Position numbers and translations under genes: made by a program. Positions 1 through 10,061 of a stretch of DNA of 64,000 nucleotides are shown here, piece after piece. Origin of the DNA: Rhizomys pruinosus (lineage: Eukaryota; Chordata; Mammalia; Rodentia; Spalacidae); the NCBI GenBank assembly GCA_009823505.1, contig VZQC01007977.1, positions 877,640-941,639 on the forward strand, in the 5' to 3' direction. Below the pieces are notes generated by a model. That model did no database searches. It saw only the letters and a list, made by a program, of their open reading frames with translations, and had not been told where the DNA came from. The stretch's first letter is position 1; every line of letters starts with the position of its first letter.

Positions 1-81
1 AAAAAAAAATGATATGCGTTTACTTATCCTTGAGGCTTTCATTTCTGAAGACTCCTACAGGCCTTAAAATTATATTAAATA

Positions 82-206
82 TCTTTAATCTCAGCAATAT
101 GAAGACGGAGGCAGAATGATCACCAGTTTCAGGTTTGCCTAGGCTGCATAGTAAATTCAAGACCAGCTTGGGCTATATTGCTAAACCCTGCCTCACATGC
201 CAAAAA
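82..206 (+). mobile_element. Old B1-type SINE (PB1/B1F-like)
   Basis: The sequence follows the 7SL-derived B1 order (taatctcagca, then gaggcagaatgatcacca, then ttcaagaccagcttgggcta, then an A-rich end) but is strongly diverged. No clear target-site duplication is seen. Confidence 0.7.
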
Positions 207-257
207 AGTTAAGTAAATTTGCTTGATTTTTCTTTTTTTCTTTTCTCTCTTTTTTGG

Positions 258-391
258 GGGGGTCTTTTTGAGACAGGGTCTCCCTTTAGTCCCAGCTGGC
301 CTGGAGCTCACTCTGTAGACCAGGCTGGCCTTGAATTCACAGAGATCCGCCTGCCTCTGCCTCCTGAGTGCTGGGATTAAAGGCATGCACC
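258..391 (-). mobile_element. B1 SINE
   Basis: A reverse-strand B1 reading gagacagggtctccctttag, then gaccaggctggccttgaatt, then gtgctgggattaaaggcatg. It follows a T-rich run (the A tail) and lacks about the last ten bases of the B1 5' end. Confidence 0.9.
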
Positions 392-488
392 GATTTTCTG
401 GTTTTAACCTGGTTTGCATTATGGGAACTTGGCTAATGAATCTTAGCTATGGAAGAGACATTTTCCATTTCTATGAGTACCTTCCATT

Positions 489-638
489 TCCCTTTCTCTC
501 TTTCTCTCTTTTTCTTCTTTCTCTCTCTTTTTCTTTCTCTCTTTCTCTCTCTCTTCCTTCCTTCCTTCCTTCCTTCCTTCCTTCCTTCCTTCCTTCCTTC
601 CTTCCTTCCTTCCTCCCTCCCTCCCTCCCTCCCTCCCT

Positions 639-712
<74 letters not shown>

Positions 713-720
713 CTTTCTTT
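489..720. repeat. Compound pyrimidine microsatellite
   Basis: About 230 bp of almost pure pyrimidine: ctttctct, (TTCC)n, (TCCC)n, (CT)n, then (TTTC)n. The long Ser/Leu/Phe or Arg/Glu/Lys open frames here are artefacts of the repeat. Confidence 0.97.
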
Positions 721-1098
721 CATAGGACAGCAATTATTTTTCTGCTTAAATGACTGTATAATGTGAGCAATACAAGTTTTGAAACAACCAGGAATGGATT
801 TGAAGAACGTTAATACTGGCGATGGTTGTGAAACAGAAGAGCTGTTAGGAAGAGTTCCCATGGTTCTGATTTGCGCTTTTGTGTGCAGTGTCCACTCAGG
901 GCATCCATGTTGCCTGTGGTCCTGAGATTCCATAAGTAAGCAGCAACTTGTTGCCATATGAAAAAATCTCAAGAGAAATTTTACAAAGCAGGACAGGCAC
1001 TTCACATTCAAGTTAGGCGTGCGTTGCGGGCTTCAGGTGTGAAAGCCAAGTTTTGCCTACAGAAGACCCCTGCAAGCCCACTCCTGTGTTTCTCAGAG

Positions 1099-1101
<3 letters not shown>

Positions 1102-1184
<83 letters not shown>
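1102..1184. repeat. (TG)n(GA)n microsatellite
   Basis: About 17 TG units run directly into about 23 GA units. Open frames of Cys/Val and Arg/Glu across it are not genes. Confidence 0.97.
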
Positions 1185-1187
<3 letters not shown>

Positions 1188-1608
1188 CCCAGAAAAGAGA
1201 AGAAAGAAGACAGGTGGTCTTGGTTACATCTCTCTGGGAGAGAATCTGGAGGAAGGTGCATGCTGGGAAGTAGAGAGGGCGAGAATATGGTGCCCCAAGT
1301 TTATGAATGGAGTTTTGGGTGGAGCATGCCTGCAGGCTGCTCCTCTGGAAGGTAGAGACTAGGAAGCAGGGAGGGGGTCATTTGCATTCCTTGCTCAGGC
1401 TTCCTCAGGCAGGCAGAGGGACATAGAATTTTCTCCTAGGAGAGCTGTGGGGGAGAGGGAGGGTTGTCGGAGGGAAGAAACACCTAGCCAGGGACAATGA
1501 AAACAGTACTTTGACCAGATGGGACACTGTAGACATCAGCACACAGTTGCATTTTAGTAACAAAAGTGACACGAATGCACCCACTGCTGGAATGATAGAT
1601 AATCTTTA
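1185..1608. other. No gene seen
   Basis: Unique-looking sequence. I recognise no repeat family, exon or RNA gene. Confidence 0.6.
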
Positions 1609-1639
<31 letters not shown>

Positions 1640-1640
1640 G
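1609..1640. repeat. (TTA)n microsatellite
   Basis: About ten TTA/ATT units, at the position where the A tail of the adjoining reverse-strand B1 would lie. Confidence 0.95.
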
Positions 1641-1871
1641 GTGTTTATTGAGACAGGGTCTCCCTATGGCCCCAGCTGGCCTGGAACTCACTCTGTAGAC
1701 CAGGCTGGCCTTGAACTCACAGAGATCCACCTGCCTCTGCCTCCCTAGTGCTAGGATTAAAGGCGTGCACCACCATACCCGGCTTCGCTGCCATGTGGGT
1801 GCTGGGAATCAAACCTGGGTCCTCTGCAAGAGCAGTTGGTGCTCTTCACCGCTGAGCCATCTCTCCAGCCC
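1640..1871 (-). mobile_element. Composite SINE: B2 tRNA-like head joined to B1
   Basis: On the minus strand a B2 5' head (about 1871-1785, ggctggagagatggctcagc type) runs straight into a complete B1 (about 1784-1640). The B2 middle and 3' part are missing on both sides. The same order recurs at 4491-4772, where flanking duplications suggest one insertion event. Here I see no convincing target-site duplication, so a B1 inserted next to a truncated B2 remains possible. Confidence 0.75.
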
Positions 1872-1961
1872 TCCTGTTCACTTTTGAAATGGCTTTGTAA
1901 CAGACTGTGATGTAGGTGCATTGTAGTTCACTTATCTATCTACAACAGTCCTGAACATTCC

Positions 1962-2029
1962 TTTTTTTTTTTTTTTTTTTGGTCTTTTTGAGACAGGGTC
2001 TCCCTTTAGTCCCAGCTGGCCTGGAGCTT
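1962..2029 (-). mobile_element. Truncated B1 SINE
   Basis: A poly(T) run and ggtctttttgagacagggtc, then the B1 match stops at ctggagctt. Only the 3' half of the element is present. Confidence 0.85.
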
Positions 2030-2177
2030 GCTGTCTGAATGTTTCTTTTATGTTGACTCTTGAAAATGGTGGTTATTTGGTCACTGTCATTTGAAAGCTT
2101 ATTACATGTTCTGTCACAAATAAATTTAGCAGTTAAGTTTTATGAGCCCAATGTTAATATTCCAAGTTTAATTTTTA

Positions 2178-2346
2178 ACAATGATTTATTTTGTATGTGT
2201 ATGTTGGGGGTGGGTAGGTGTATGTCACAGAGTATATGTGGGGGTCAGAGGACAGCTTGCAGGAACAGGTTGCATCCTCCACCATGTGGGTCCCAGGGCT
2301 CACACTCAGATTGTTAAGCTTTGCTGAGCTATCTCCTCTTGCTGGC
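2178..2346 (-). mobile_element. B3 SINE
   Basis: Shows B3 landmarks gggggtcagaggacagcttg, ccaccatgtgggtccca and a diverged tRNA-like head (gctgagctatctc) in reverse orientation. Confidence 0.8.
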
Positions 2347-2366
2347 TCACTAGACTTTTAAATCAA

Positions 2367-2369
<3 letters not shown>

Positions 2370-2426
<57 letters not shown>
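2370..2426. repeat. (TC)n microsatellite
   Basis: About 28 CT units with one interruption. Confidence 0.95.
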
Positions 2427-2430
<4 letters not shown>

Positions 2431-2546
2431 GTGTATGTGTGTGGTGTGCTTGTCAGTGTGTGAATAGGTGTGCCCATGTGTGCACACCAGGCTAGAACAG
2501 GATGTCAGTGTTTTCCTCTATCACATTCTCTGTCCCATTCCCTTCA
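2427..2546 (-). mobile_element. Possible B4-like SINE fragment
   Basis: A TG-rich start followed by gatgtcagtgttttcctcta and tcacattctctg resembles the reverse-strand start of the better B4-like copy at 55,800. Diverged and truncated. Confidence 0.4.
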
Positions 2547-2683
2547 CATACAATTTCTCACGGAACTAAAGTTTTGTAGTTTCTTCTAGGCTGGCTGTCC
2601 AGTGCCCTCTTGAGGTTCACCTGTTTCCATCCCCCACTTTCTCTACTTATATCTAATGACATTCAAATATACTATTCTTTCCT

Positions 2684-2783
2684 TTGTTTTGAGGCAAGCC
2701 CTCACTCTACTATAGCCAGTTGTCCCGGAACTCAATATATAAGCCAATCGGGCCTTGAACTCTTAGTAATCCTTCTGCCTCTC
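2684..2783 (-). mobile_element. Old B1-type SINE, left part
   Basis: tttgttttgaggcaagccctc and ggccttgaactcttagtaat identify a diverged reverse B1. It is cut at 2783 by the LTR-like insert and resumes at 3202. Confidence 0.7.
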
Positions 2784-3201
2784 TGTTTCATCTTCTTCTG
2801 TTGCTGTGCTACAATACCCTTCCAAAAAGCAACTCAGAGGAGACGGGGGTTTCTTTTAGCTTACAATTCCAGGTAGCAGTCCATTATTGTGGGGAAGTCA
2901 AGGCAGGAATTTCAAACAGCTCGTCTCATCACATCCACGGTAAGAGGGGAAAGAAAACACATACGTGCTCGCTTGCTTGCTGGTACTCAACTCCATTTCC
3001 CACTTGTATGTAGTTCAAGACTCCTGGCCCAGGGAATGGTGCTACCTACAGCGGGCTACATCTTCCAGTGTCATTTAATGTAATTAAGACAATTCCCTCC
3101 AGACACCCAGAGGCCAACCTTATGTAGACAGTCTCTCATGGAGACTCTATTTCCAGGTGATTCTAGGTTGAGTCAAGTTGACAGTTAAACTACCCATCAC
3201 A
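2784..3201 (-). mobile_element. MaLR-type solo LTR inside an old B1
   Basis: A 418-bp segment beginning tg and ending ca. It has the body shared by this window's LTR family (ttgctgtgctacaatac, aggcaggaat, tgagtcaagttgacag). Flanks share ttctgcctctc (2773-2783 and 3202-3212). B1 itself contains ctgcctctgcctc, so the true duplication may be shorter. Old copy with several changes from its relatives. Confidence 0.65.
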
Positions 3202-3250
3202 TTCTGCCTCTCAGGTGCTGAAATTATAGGTTTGAACCACCATACTCACC
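3202..3250 (-). mobile_element. Old B1-type SINE, right part
   Basis: Continues the B1 cut at 2783: tcaggtgctgaaattatagg, then tgaaccaccatactc. Confidence 0.65.
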
Positions 3251-3799
3251 ATCAAGTATGCTGTTCTATTTTAGGGTTAATACTTTTTGGTTAACATGAG
3301 TTAGATGGTGACACTACAGGGTAACTATTCAACAAATAGCTTAGAGTCTCTAATAAATACAGCATAAGCTTCACTTTAGTAGTCACCACAAAACTCTTTA
3401 ATAGAACTTGTATAGTTTTCTATTGAGGGGTTAAAAATGGACTAAAATCAGGAAGGAGGTGACTTCCAGTTGTATTAAATAATTGCTAGAAAATGGACTT
3501 AGCCTTCAGAAGGCAATAACTTTTTATGGTTTTATTAATAAAATGTCATGGAAATGATGGTCTTTAGTGTTTTACACTACTGTAGCCTATATCTGATTTT
3601 CAGAGGCTAGTAAAATGGCATTAGCTTCTTATCAACAGCATTTCCATGTTCTTCCTAGCTATTCGCTCATACCTCAAAGACAGGAGTTATAGTTCACTAA
3701 CCTCATAATGAGGTTGAAATGGTTCTTGAGATATATACCAGTCCAAATTTTAAAAAGGATATGTATAATATGCATACATGTATATAAAAGTGTGACGTC
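3251..3799. other. No gene seen
   Basis: AT-rich unique-looking DNA. No repeat, exon or RNA gene recognised. Confidence 0.6.
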
Positions 3800-4149
3800 T
3801 CACTGCACCTGCAGAAACAGTGGGGGTTCGGGGAAGCGGCCAGCAGCTTCTCCTCCTAGGACCCGAAGCTTCGGCTGGCTGTGGGGTTCCTGCAGCCCCA
3901 CCTGGCCTGGCTACTTTGGACTAAAGCTCTTGGCCTGGGGCTTCGGCTGCTGCCCTTCTATGGCCTTCTATGGCCGAATAAAACCCACCTGTTGGGGATC
4001 CACATCCCCCAGGTCACACAGACTGGTGGCCAGCTGCAGGCCTCTGTCCAGTCAAAACCAGCTAGCCAAACCAACACACACTTCCCAGGCTGGTGGTCTG
4101 CAGAGCGACCCCTTTCCAGCCAAAACCCACTAGCGCCAACCGAGAGCCC
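3800..4149. other. GC-rich block with palindrome and tandem duplication
   Basis: Much GC-richer than its surroundings. It holds a 12-bp palindrome ccgaagcttcgg (3863-3874), a gtgggg/ccccac inverted pair (3881-3886 and 3896-3901), a doubled ccttctatgg, an aataaa (about 3977), and an imperfect tandem repeat of about 67 bp (4019-4072 and 4086-4141). The open frames are not recognisable proteins. Its position beside an LTR-like segment suggests endogenous-retrovirus-derived sequence, but this is inference. Confidence 0.45.
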
Positions 4150-4466
4150 TGTGCTAAAAGGGCCTAGTTCATGTTCACAAAATTAACGAATTCAGGGATT
4201 CCCCAGAAGATGGTGAAAGGGAAAATCCATTTATTAGCCACAGCATTGTTTTTATACCCAGAGTGACATCATCTCAGGGATTCGTTTCAGACCCCCTGCC
4301 TCAAGTTTTGTAAATATCATGAGTACTTGTTAATGTCTTAATCCCAGGGTGGTCTCACAGGGCTTGCTAATGCAGGCAAAGCCTGCCTAAGGCCAGGTTT
4401 CGGTGTAAACAGACAAGCAGATAATTTAGCACAATATAGCTATAGGTGGCCTCTTTTCTACCTACA
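4150..4466 (-). mobile_element. Candidate LTR (family unknown)
   Basis: On the minus strand there is a TATA-like gggtataaaaac (about 4260-4249) followed within about 20 bases by aataaa (about 4237-4230), then a ttttcccttt stretch. This is the spacing of a short-R LTR. The segment can be bounded by tg (4150) and ca (4466), but no target duplication is seen. Confidence 0.35.
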
Positions 4467-4490
4467 AATGTGTGTACTATCTAAATTCTT

Positions 4491-4772
4491 TTTTTGTGTT
4501 TTTTTTTTTTTTTTTTTTTTTTTTTTTGGTCTTTTTGAGACAGGGTCTCCCTGTATCCCCAGCTGTCCTGGAACTCACTCTGTAGACCAGGCTGGCCTTG
4601 AACTCACAGAGATCCGCCTGCCTCTGCCTCCCGAGTGCTGGGATCAAAGGCGTGCACCACCACGACTGGCCTAAAATGGTTCTTAGCCACCATGTGGGTG
4701 CTGGGAATCGAACCCGGGTCCTATGCAAGAGCAGTTGGTGCTCTTAACCGCTGAGCCATCTCTCCAGCCCCG
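4491..4772 (-). mobile_element. B2-head/B1 dimeric SINE with flanking duplication
   Basis: Minus-strand order: B2 tRNA-like head (4772 to about 4672), a short link, full B1 (4671-4528), A tail (T run 4491-4527). The whole unit is flanked by actatctaaattctt (4476-4490) and actacctcaattctt (4773-4787), 13 of 15 bases identical. That supports retrotransposition of the dimer as a single RNA. It resembles the principle of B4 (ID joined to B1), but here the head is from B2. Confidence 0.8.
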
Positions 4773-4799
4773 ACTACCTCAATTCTTATTAAATTTTCT

Positions 4800-4949
4800 T
4801 TTTGGTCTTTTTGAGACCTGGTCTCCCTGTAGCCCCAGCTGGCCTGGAACTCCGTGCTATGTGGACCAGGCTGGCCTTGAACTCACAGAAATCTGCCTGC
4901 CTCTGCCTCCTGAGGGTTGGGATTAAAGGTGTGTGCCACCATGCCCAGT
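4800..4949 (-). mobile_element. B1 SINE
   Basis: Full-length reverse B1 from ggtctttttgagacctggtc to gtgtgtgccaccatgccca, with a small insertion (ccgtgctatg) in the middle. Confidence 0.92.
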
Positions 4950-5004
4950 TCCTATTGAATTTTGTAAGATTATGAATCTTGTTATCTAATAATGGATAAG
5001 ACTA

Positions 5005-5056
5005 CACTCCCTGACCTGAAGTGTGCACTCTACCACTGAGCTGTATTCCCAGCCCA
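5005..5056 (-). mobile_element. ID-like SINE head
   Basis: gcactctaccactgagctgt and attcccagccc match the reverse complement of the ID tRNA-like head. Confidence 0.5.
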
Positions 5057-6431
5057 ATGATTGTATTTTTTATTTTAATTTTCCAAGAGTTTCAGATCTC
5101 AGATCATGCTAGCCAAATATGAGGAAAACCTATGTTGCTTAGCTGAGCTAATCTGGTGTCAGAACATAAATCACTCCCTATCATTTTAACCACAGGAAGA
5201 AGCCGTTAGCTTGATATATTTACTTTAAATGTTTCACTGTGGCTTTCATTACAAACAAACCCATGAAACACACTCATACAGTGTCATAAACTTTTGACTG
5301 TTACAAACAAGTACATAACAAAACTTTTTTACTCTTGAGCTTAAAAACCAGGTGTGGTGGCAGAGAGCATTGCTAATGTTGAACGTGGGTCTTCAGTCAC
5401 AGGGTGTGTAGTGTGTGACAGATGAGGTTGCTTTAAAAAAAAATCTACTTGGTTTTATGCAGGAAATAAAATCAGAATTACCGGAGACTCTGTCCAGTGT
5501 GGTGTGTGCTGTACTGTCATCGGACTCCTAATGGGAACTGCGGCATCTTTAATACACTGTCAAGAGACATTGGCCGTTCAGAAGCCCTGGCAAAGCTAAC
5601 TGCGTGGAAAGAGGGGGTAGAGCCCTTCCCAGTTACAGGGCTGAGTCACTGCTTTGATTTCTGAATGTTTTTCTACTCACTGAATCTCATCTCCAAGGAC
5701 TGCAAGGAAGGTGAAACCCAGACAGCCGTGGTGAGAGGTTTGGTGTGAGGGAACACTGTCCGCCACCCACACTTGCCTAGCCAGTGTGGGCTGACTTCCG
5801 ACAGGCCGGCCTTCCCTAACCTCCTGGCTGACTCACCCTGGGCTGGTTCCCTAGTCATATCCCTGTCTCTGCACTGTGTGTCCCATGCGCATTACTGGCT
5901 CCGCTCACCAGTTTTGGGAAGACCTCAGAGTCCTGTTGGGGTCTTCAGTGGTGGGATGTAGGAACTTCCTGGCCATCTCCACTTTCCACATTGCCTGTTT
6001 CCTGGAGGAATCAAGGCCTGGGGGAATGTCTTGTGGTCCTTTCCAAGCGGGTAAAGATTTCCTGTCCTTCGGATGTGTCCTCTCTATCCCACTGCTTATC
6101 AATAATTGTCCCTACTAGAGGCCCAGCCCTTTGCAAGAGTGGAGATTTTCTCAAGTAAATCCCCCTCGTCAGAGTGTAGACACTTACTGTTCTGTTTTCA
6201 GTGTGATTACTCACACAGACCTCAGGCAGGTGTTGAACCCCCCAAAGGCTCATGTTAATGGTGTGAAGAAGTCGGAAACTTCATCTGACTACAATGTTGA
6301 GAAGTGATGCTGTTGGGAAATTGTTAGATTAGATTAGGGCATGAGGGTAGAGCCTCGAGGGCTGAATCTTGAAGGAATGGTAGAGACCACCCAGCTACAT
6401 GTGCATTATTTAAAAAAAACTAATTAATAAT
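5057..6431. other. No gene seen
   Basis: About 1.4 kb without a SINE or LINE that I recognise. Short open frames on both strands (up to 80 codons) have no recognisable content or splice context. Confidence 0.55.
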
Positions 6432-6455
6432 AATTATTAGTGTGGGGGTGTGTAG

Positions 6456-6493
<38 letters not shown>

Positions 6494-6646
6494 GTGCTTA
6501 CCATGGCCTATTTACTGGGCTACTAAGAACAACTTTGTGGAGTCTGCTCTCTCCCTCCACTTTTATGAGGATCTGGGGAATAAACCTGGGTTGCTGGACC
6601 TGTGGCAAGCCTCTCACACGCTGAGCTGTCTTGCCAACCTGAGAGC
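6432..6646 (-). mobile_element. B3 SINE with (TG)n
   Basis: A (TG)n tract (6459-6500), then tggagtctgctctctccctc, ggggaataaacctgggttgc and acgctgagctgtcttgccaa, the reverse B3 order. Confidence 0.75.
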
Positions 6647-6754
6647 CTGTTCCGTGTTGTTTGCATTTCTAGCTTCCTAAACTATTTCATTTATAAAGTA
6701 GTCCTCTACACGTATTTAATTGTAGCAATAAACAATGGACTAATACACCTATCA

Positions 6755-6911
6755 TAATTGGGAATGCCTCGGAGGTCAGAAGAGGTTATCGTATTCCCCT
6801 GGTACTGGAGCCAAAGATGGTTCTCAGCTGCCATGTGGGTGCTGGGGATGGAACACGGGTCATCTGCAAGAGCAGTCTGCGCTCTTAACCGATAGGCCAT
6901 CTCTCCAGCCC
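6755..6911 (-). mobile_element. B2 SINE, 3'-truncated
   Basis: Reverse B2: cggaggtcagaagagg, then gccatgtgggtgctgggga, then gaccgtt-type head ending ccatctctccagcccc. Confidence 0.93.
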
Positions 6912-6966
6912 CCAGGAATTATTTCTTAGTAAATAAATTCTGAGTTCACTAAATCACCCCACCTTC

Positions 6967-6967
6967 T

Positions 6968-7002
<35 letters not shown>

Positions 7003-7010
7003 CGTGCGTT
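6967..7010. repeat. (TG)n(CG)n microsatellite
   Basis: A TG tract passing into cgcgcgcgtgtgcgtgcg, an alternating purine-pyrimidine run with Z-DNA potential. Confidence 0.95.
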
Positions 7011-7016
7011 AAAGAG

Positions 7017-7156
7017 CCAGGTATCAGGCATGGTAGTACATCCTCGTACTCAGGAGATGAATGCAAGAGGGTCAGGAGTTTAGTCTTGGCTACTGAGTGA
7101 GTTTGAGGCCGGCCTGGGATTGATGAGACCCTATCTCAAAACAGAAACAAAAATCA
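7017..7156 (+). mobile_element. Old B1-type SINE
   Basis: caggcatggtagtacatcct, then gagtgagtttgaggccggcc, then gagaccctatctcaaaac. Forward, diverged. Confidence 0.75.
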
Positions 7157-7249
7157 GAAAGTAAACCACACTTTTATGGTTTAGCTCTTAGAGCATGGTA
7201 AGAAAACCTCTTCTTTTTATTCCCTCTTTCTGTGTCTGGTCTCTTCTCT

Positions 7250-7338
7250 CTTTTTAGTAGTGGGGATTGAGCCCAAGACTTTGCAGGTGCTGGGCCAGTG
7301 TTCTACCACCACCACTAAACTTCATCCCGGTCCCTCAT
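7250..7338 (-). mobile_element. ID-like SINE fragment
   Basis: gggattgagcccaagacttt, gtgctgggccagtgttctac and accactaaacttcatcccgg match a reverse ID-type head. Confidence 0.55.
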
Positions 7339-8062
7339 GGTGGCTTTTAGGTATAGGTAGTAAATGAAGAAAAAAAGGAAGAACTTTTGCAAATGTAGTC
7401 TTCATTATGAAATGTGGAAGAAGAGTATCTCTAGAGTGTCCTTAGTCTAATTCATAAAAGAATTTAAGAATGGACTCATATGGAAGCTTTAGGACAATTT
7501 TATTAGAATTTTAAAGAAAATTCCCCAAGGCAAGCAAGCTGGGAATCTCAGCAGCTGCCTTGAGCAGGAGAATGGAGGGGAGAAGGGAAAGAGCCACGAG
7601 GCCACGCAGGTTTAGAAGTCACACACGTGGTCAACTGGCAGCCACGGGGCAGGGAGAAGGAAGCTTTAGAGAAGAAGTAAAGACATGCAAGATGGCAGGG
7701 CAGCCCACAGCAGTAGAAAGCATGTTCAGAGAAGGGGTGTGAAGAAGAAAAGTAGAGGTTGCGCTTTGTGAAGAATTCAGAAGAATGGGCAGAGGTACAG
7801 AGACCTACATGTCCGTGGCCCAATCCAGGAGTAGTGTACTGGGACGTGGGACTCCAGGGAGGAAAAGTTCACTATCTCATTAACGCACTAGGTATTCCAC
7901 CCAACTATTTAGGTTGAGCCCACCTTCGCAGCAGTGATCCCCTGACCATTGAAACTGGAAAGGTGGATCTTTAAACAGATGGACTAGAGACTTTATAGTG
8001 TCTACCAGATAATCTTATGCGGCTATTGCTGCTCTAACAATTATGCTTTTATAAATGAAATA
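7339..8062. other. No gene seen
   Basis: Unique-looking DNA with a purine-rich stretch (7,560-7,780). It includes an open frame of 91 codons on the minus strand (7,548-7,823) that I do not recognise and do not call. Confidence 0.5.
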
Positions 8063-8067
8063 TGTAG

Positions 8068-8250
8068 GCCTTCAGGGTGGATCACTGGGTAAAGATATTT
8101 TCTCCCAAGCCTGACATCCTGATTTCAATCTTTGAACCCTCATGGCGGAAAGAGAAAACTTACTCTCACAAGCTGTCCTCTGACTGCACGTGTGTCATGG
8201 CATGTCCATGTGTGTGCATACATACATAAATAATAGATATTAAAAAGGGG
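8068..8250 (+). mobile_element. B3 SINE
   Basis: Forward B3: ggatcactgggtaaagatat, aagcctgacatcctgattt, acaagctgtcctctgactgc, with an AT-rich tail. Confidence 0.85.
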
Positions 8251-8254
8251 AGAT

Positions 8255-8405
8255 TAGCCTGGCCAGTCCTAGGGTACAGTCCTGAGTTCCTAGTTACTCA
8301 GTAGGCGGAGCCAAGAAGACGACAAGTTTAGTGCCTACTTGGGCCATAGAGTGAGTTTAAGTCCAGCCTAGGGAACTTAGTGAGACCCTGTCTAAAAATA
8401 AAATA
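8255..8405 (+). mobile_element. Old B1-type SINE
   Basis: Forward: ctagttactcagtaggcgga, agagtgagtttaagtccagc, gagaccctgtctaaaaataa. Confidence 0.75.
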
Positions 8406-8415
8406 ATAAAGGTTA

Positions 8416-8500
8416 AAAAAGATCAGAGGATGTAACTCAGCAGTCAAGTGCTTACCTAGCATGCATTAGGCCCTGAGTTTCATCTTCAGCACACCAGGAA
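8416..8500 (+). mobile_element. ID-like SINE
   Basis: gatgtaactcagcagtcaag, tgcttacctagcatgcatta and gagtttcatcttcagcac match a forward ID tRNA-like head. Confidence 0.7.
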
Positions 8501-8645
8501 AAGGCAGGAAGTTGTAAGCAAACCACCTCCCACTTCAACAGCAGTAGTCACTGCTGCAGTATCTTGGGAGCAGCGTTCTAAACGCGTCTTTGTCAAAGAA
8601 CTTAAACTGGTCTCATTTTTTAAAAGATTATATTGGTTAGTCTGT

Positions 8646-8804
8646 CAGGCATGGTAGTGCACGCCTTTAATCCTAGCACTTGGGAGGCGAGACAGGTGGA
8701 TCTTTGTGAGTTCAAGGCCAGCCTGGTCTACAGAGTGAGTTCCAGGACAGCTGGGGCTACAGGGAGACCCTGTCTCGAAAAGACCAAAAAAATAAAAAAT
8801 AAAT
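8646..8804 (+). mobile_element. Intact B1 SINE with perfect target duplication
   Basis: Complete B1 with an A-rich tail. Identical 23-bp copies flank it at 8623-8645 and 8805-8827 (core gattatattggttagtctg). The unbroken duplication and near-consensus body mark a comparatively recent insertion. Confidence 0.97.
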
Positions 8805-8827
8805 AAAGATTATATTGGTTAGTCTGT

Positions 8828-9257
8828 AAAAAGAAATGCTATCCATGGATTATTTTTACACTCTAACTGCTTTTAAACATTATATGTAAGAAGACTATTT
8901 AACACATATGCCATTTCATCCATCACTGACCCCATGACAGCCATTATTGGCTTGCTGTCAAATTGACATGAATACTCTTTTTGAAGACCACCGATCTACG
9001 CTGGGTCCTGAAGCTTCAATATGTATTAACTATGCTATTTCACACACTTAGGATACCAAGCATTGTGTAACATACACTCAGTTTTCAAGGTCCATGCTGA
9101 CAAACGTGGGCACTGTGGTATACTTAAAGTGCATCTACTGTAAATGAATTCAAATGACTTCAAAGGAATATTAATAATATAGTCTGACTTTTATAAAAAT
9201 TATTCAGGATGAGTAACTTACTTTCAAGTGGCCTGACTTATGAGTGCTCAGTCATCT
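8828..9257. other. No gene seen
   Basis: AT-rich unique-looking DNA. Nothing recognised. Confidence 0.6.
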
Positions 9258-9343
9258 CCCATTCATAACTTCCTGTTCTTCCCAGGGTTTTCATACTGCA
9301 CCCATTCATAACTTCCTGTTCATCACAGGGTTTCCATACTGCA
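9258..9343. repeat. 43-bp tandem duplication
   Basis: Two adjacent 43-bp units (9258-9300 and 9301-9343), each starting cccattcataacttcctgtt and ending catactgca, with about three differences. Confidence 0.95.
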
Positions 9344-9579
9344 GACACGGTTATGAAGACAAACGTGAGCTTGAGGTCTGCAGGCTTCCTGAGATCCTGG
9401 GATTCAGTGTGATAAAGTTAGTTGAAAGTCAAAACTGTTGGTTCTCACTTTGATGCTTTCTTATATATAGAGAGAAAAATATCAGGAGCAGTGGCCTCCA
9501 AGGACTGTTTTGAGGATGAAGTGAAAAACCATTTGGTGCAATGTCTACTATGTAGTGAATGGTCAGTGCTGATTAGCTT

Positions 9580-9712
9580 TTTTGAAATGGGGTTTCAAGT
9601 AGCCCCGCCTTTCTCACGTTCCCTGTGCAGTAGAGGATGGCCTTAAACTCCTGATCTTTTCCTGCTCTAATCTCCTGAATACTGGGATTGGATGTACACC
9701 ACCACGGTTGGC
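9580..9712 (-). mobile_element. Old B1-type SINE
   Basis: ttttttgaaatggggtttca, ggatggccttaaactcctga and gaatactgggattggatgta in the reverse B1 order, diverged. Confidence 0.7.
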
Positions 9713-9713
9713 T

Positions 9714-9836
9714 ATGTCACTATATTAGCCACACCTCCTGAAGGTTCCATTACCTCCCCAAACACCACCAATTACTCTGGACCAAGTGTTTGGATACTTG
9801 ACACTATGGGGGACATTTCTCATTCAGACCACCACA
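9714..9836 (-). mobile_element. MaLR-type LTR fragment
   Basis: Matches the last third of the LTR at 51,166-51,544: gccacacctcctgaaggt, aagtgtttggatacttgaca, ggacatttctcattcagacc, ending accaca. Confidence 0.7.
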
Positions 9837-10061
9837 GTTCTCTTTATTAATTATGTTTATACTGCGTCTTAAATCAGGATTGAACTGAGCAATACCATAT
9901 TCCCTGATAGCTTCATATTAAAAAAATTAATGTTCCCAATTTACCAATTTACTTTTTTGCTTTACTAAAATATTTACAAAATATTAACTTGCAAGTCAAG
10001 TCAATAGTTTATATTAGCTCTTATATTTCATTATTTTTTATTCAGAAATTATCCTGCCTAG

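Noticed and set aside
331..766. Open frames of 96-192 codons on both strands
   Set aside because: They run through the compound CT microsatellite; the sequence is low-complexity Ser/Leu/Phe or Arg/Glu/Lys.
2773..3212. Treating the 11-bp flanking match as proof of a DNA transposon or an L1-type insertion
   Set aside because: The host B1 contains ctgcctctgcctc repeats, so the true duplication length is unclear; two relatives show 5-bp duplications.
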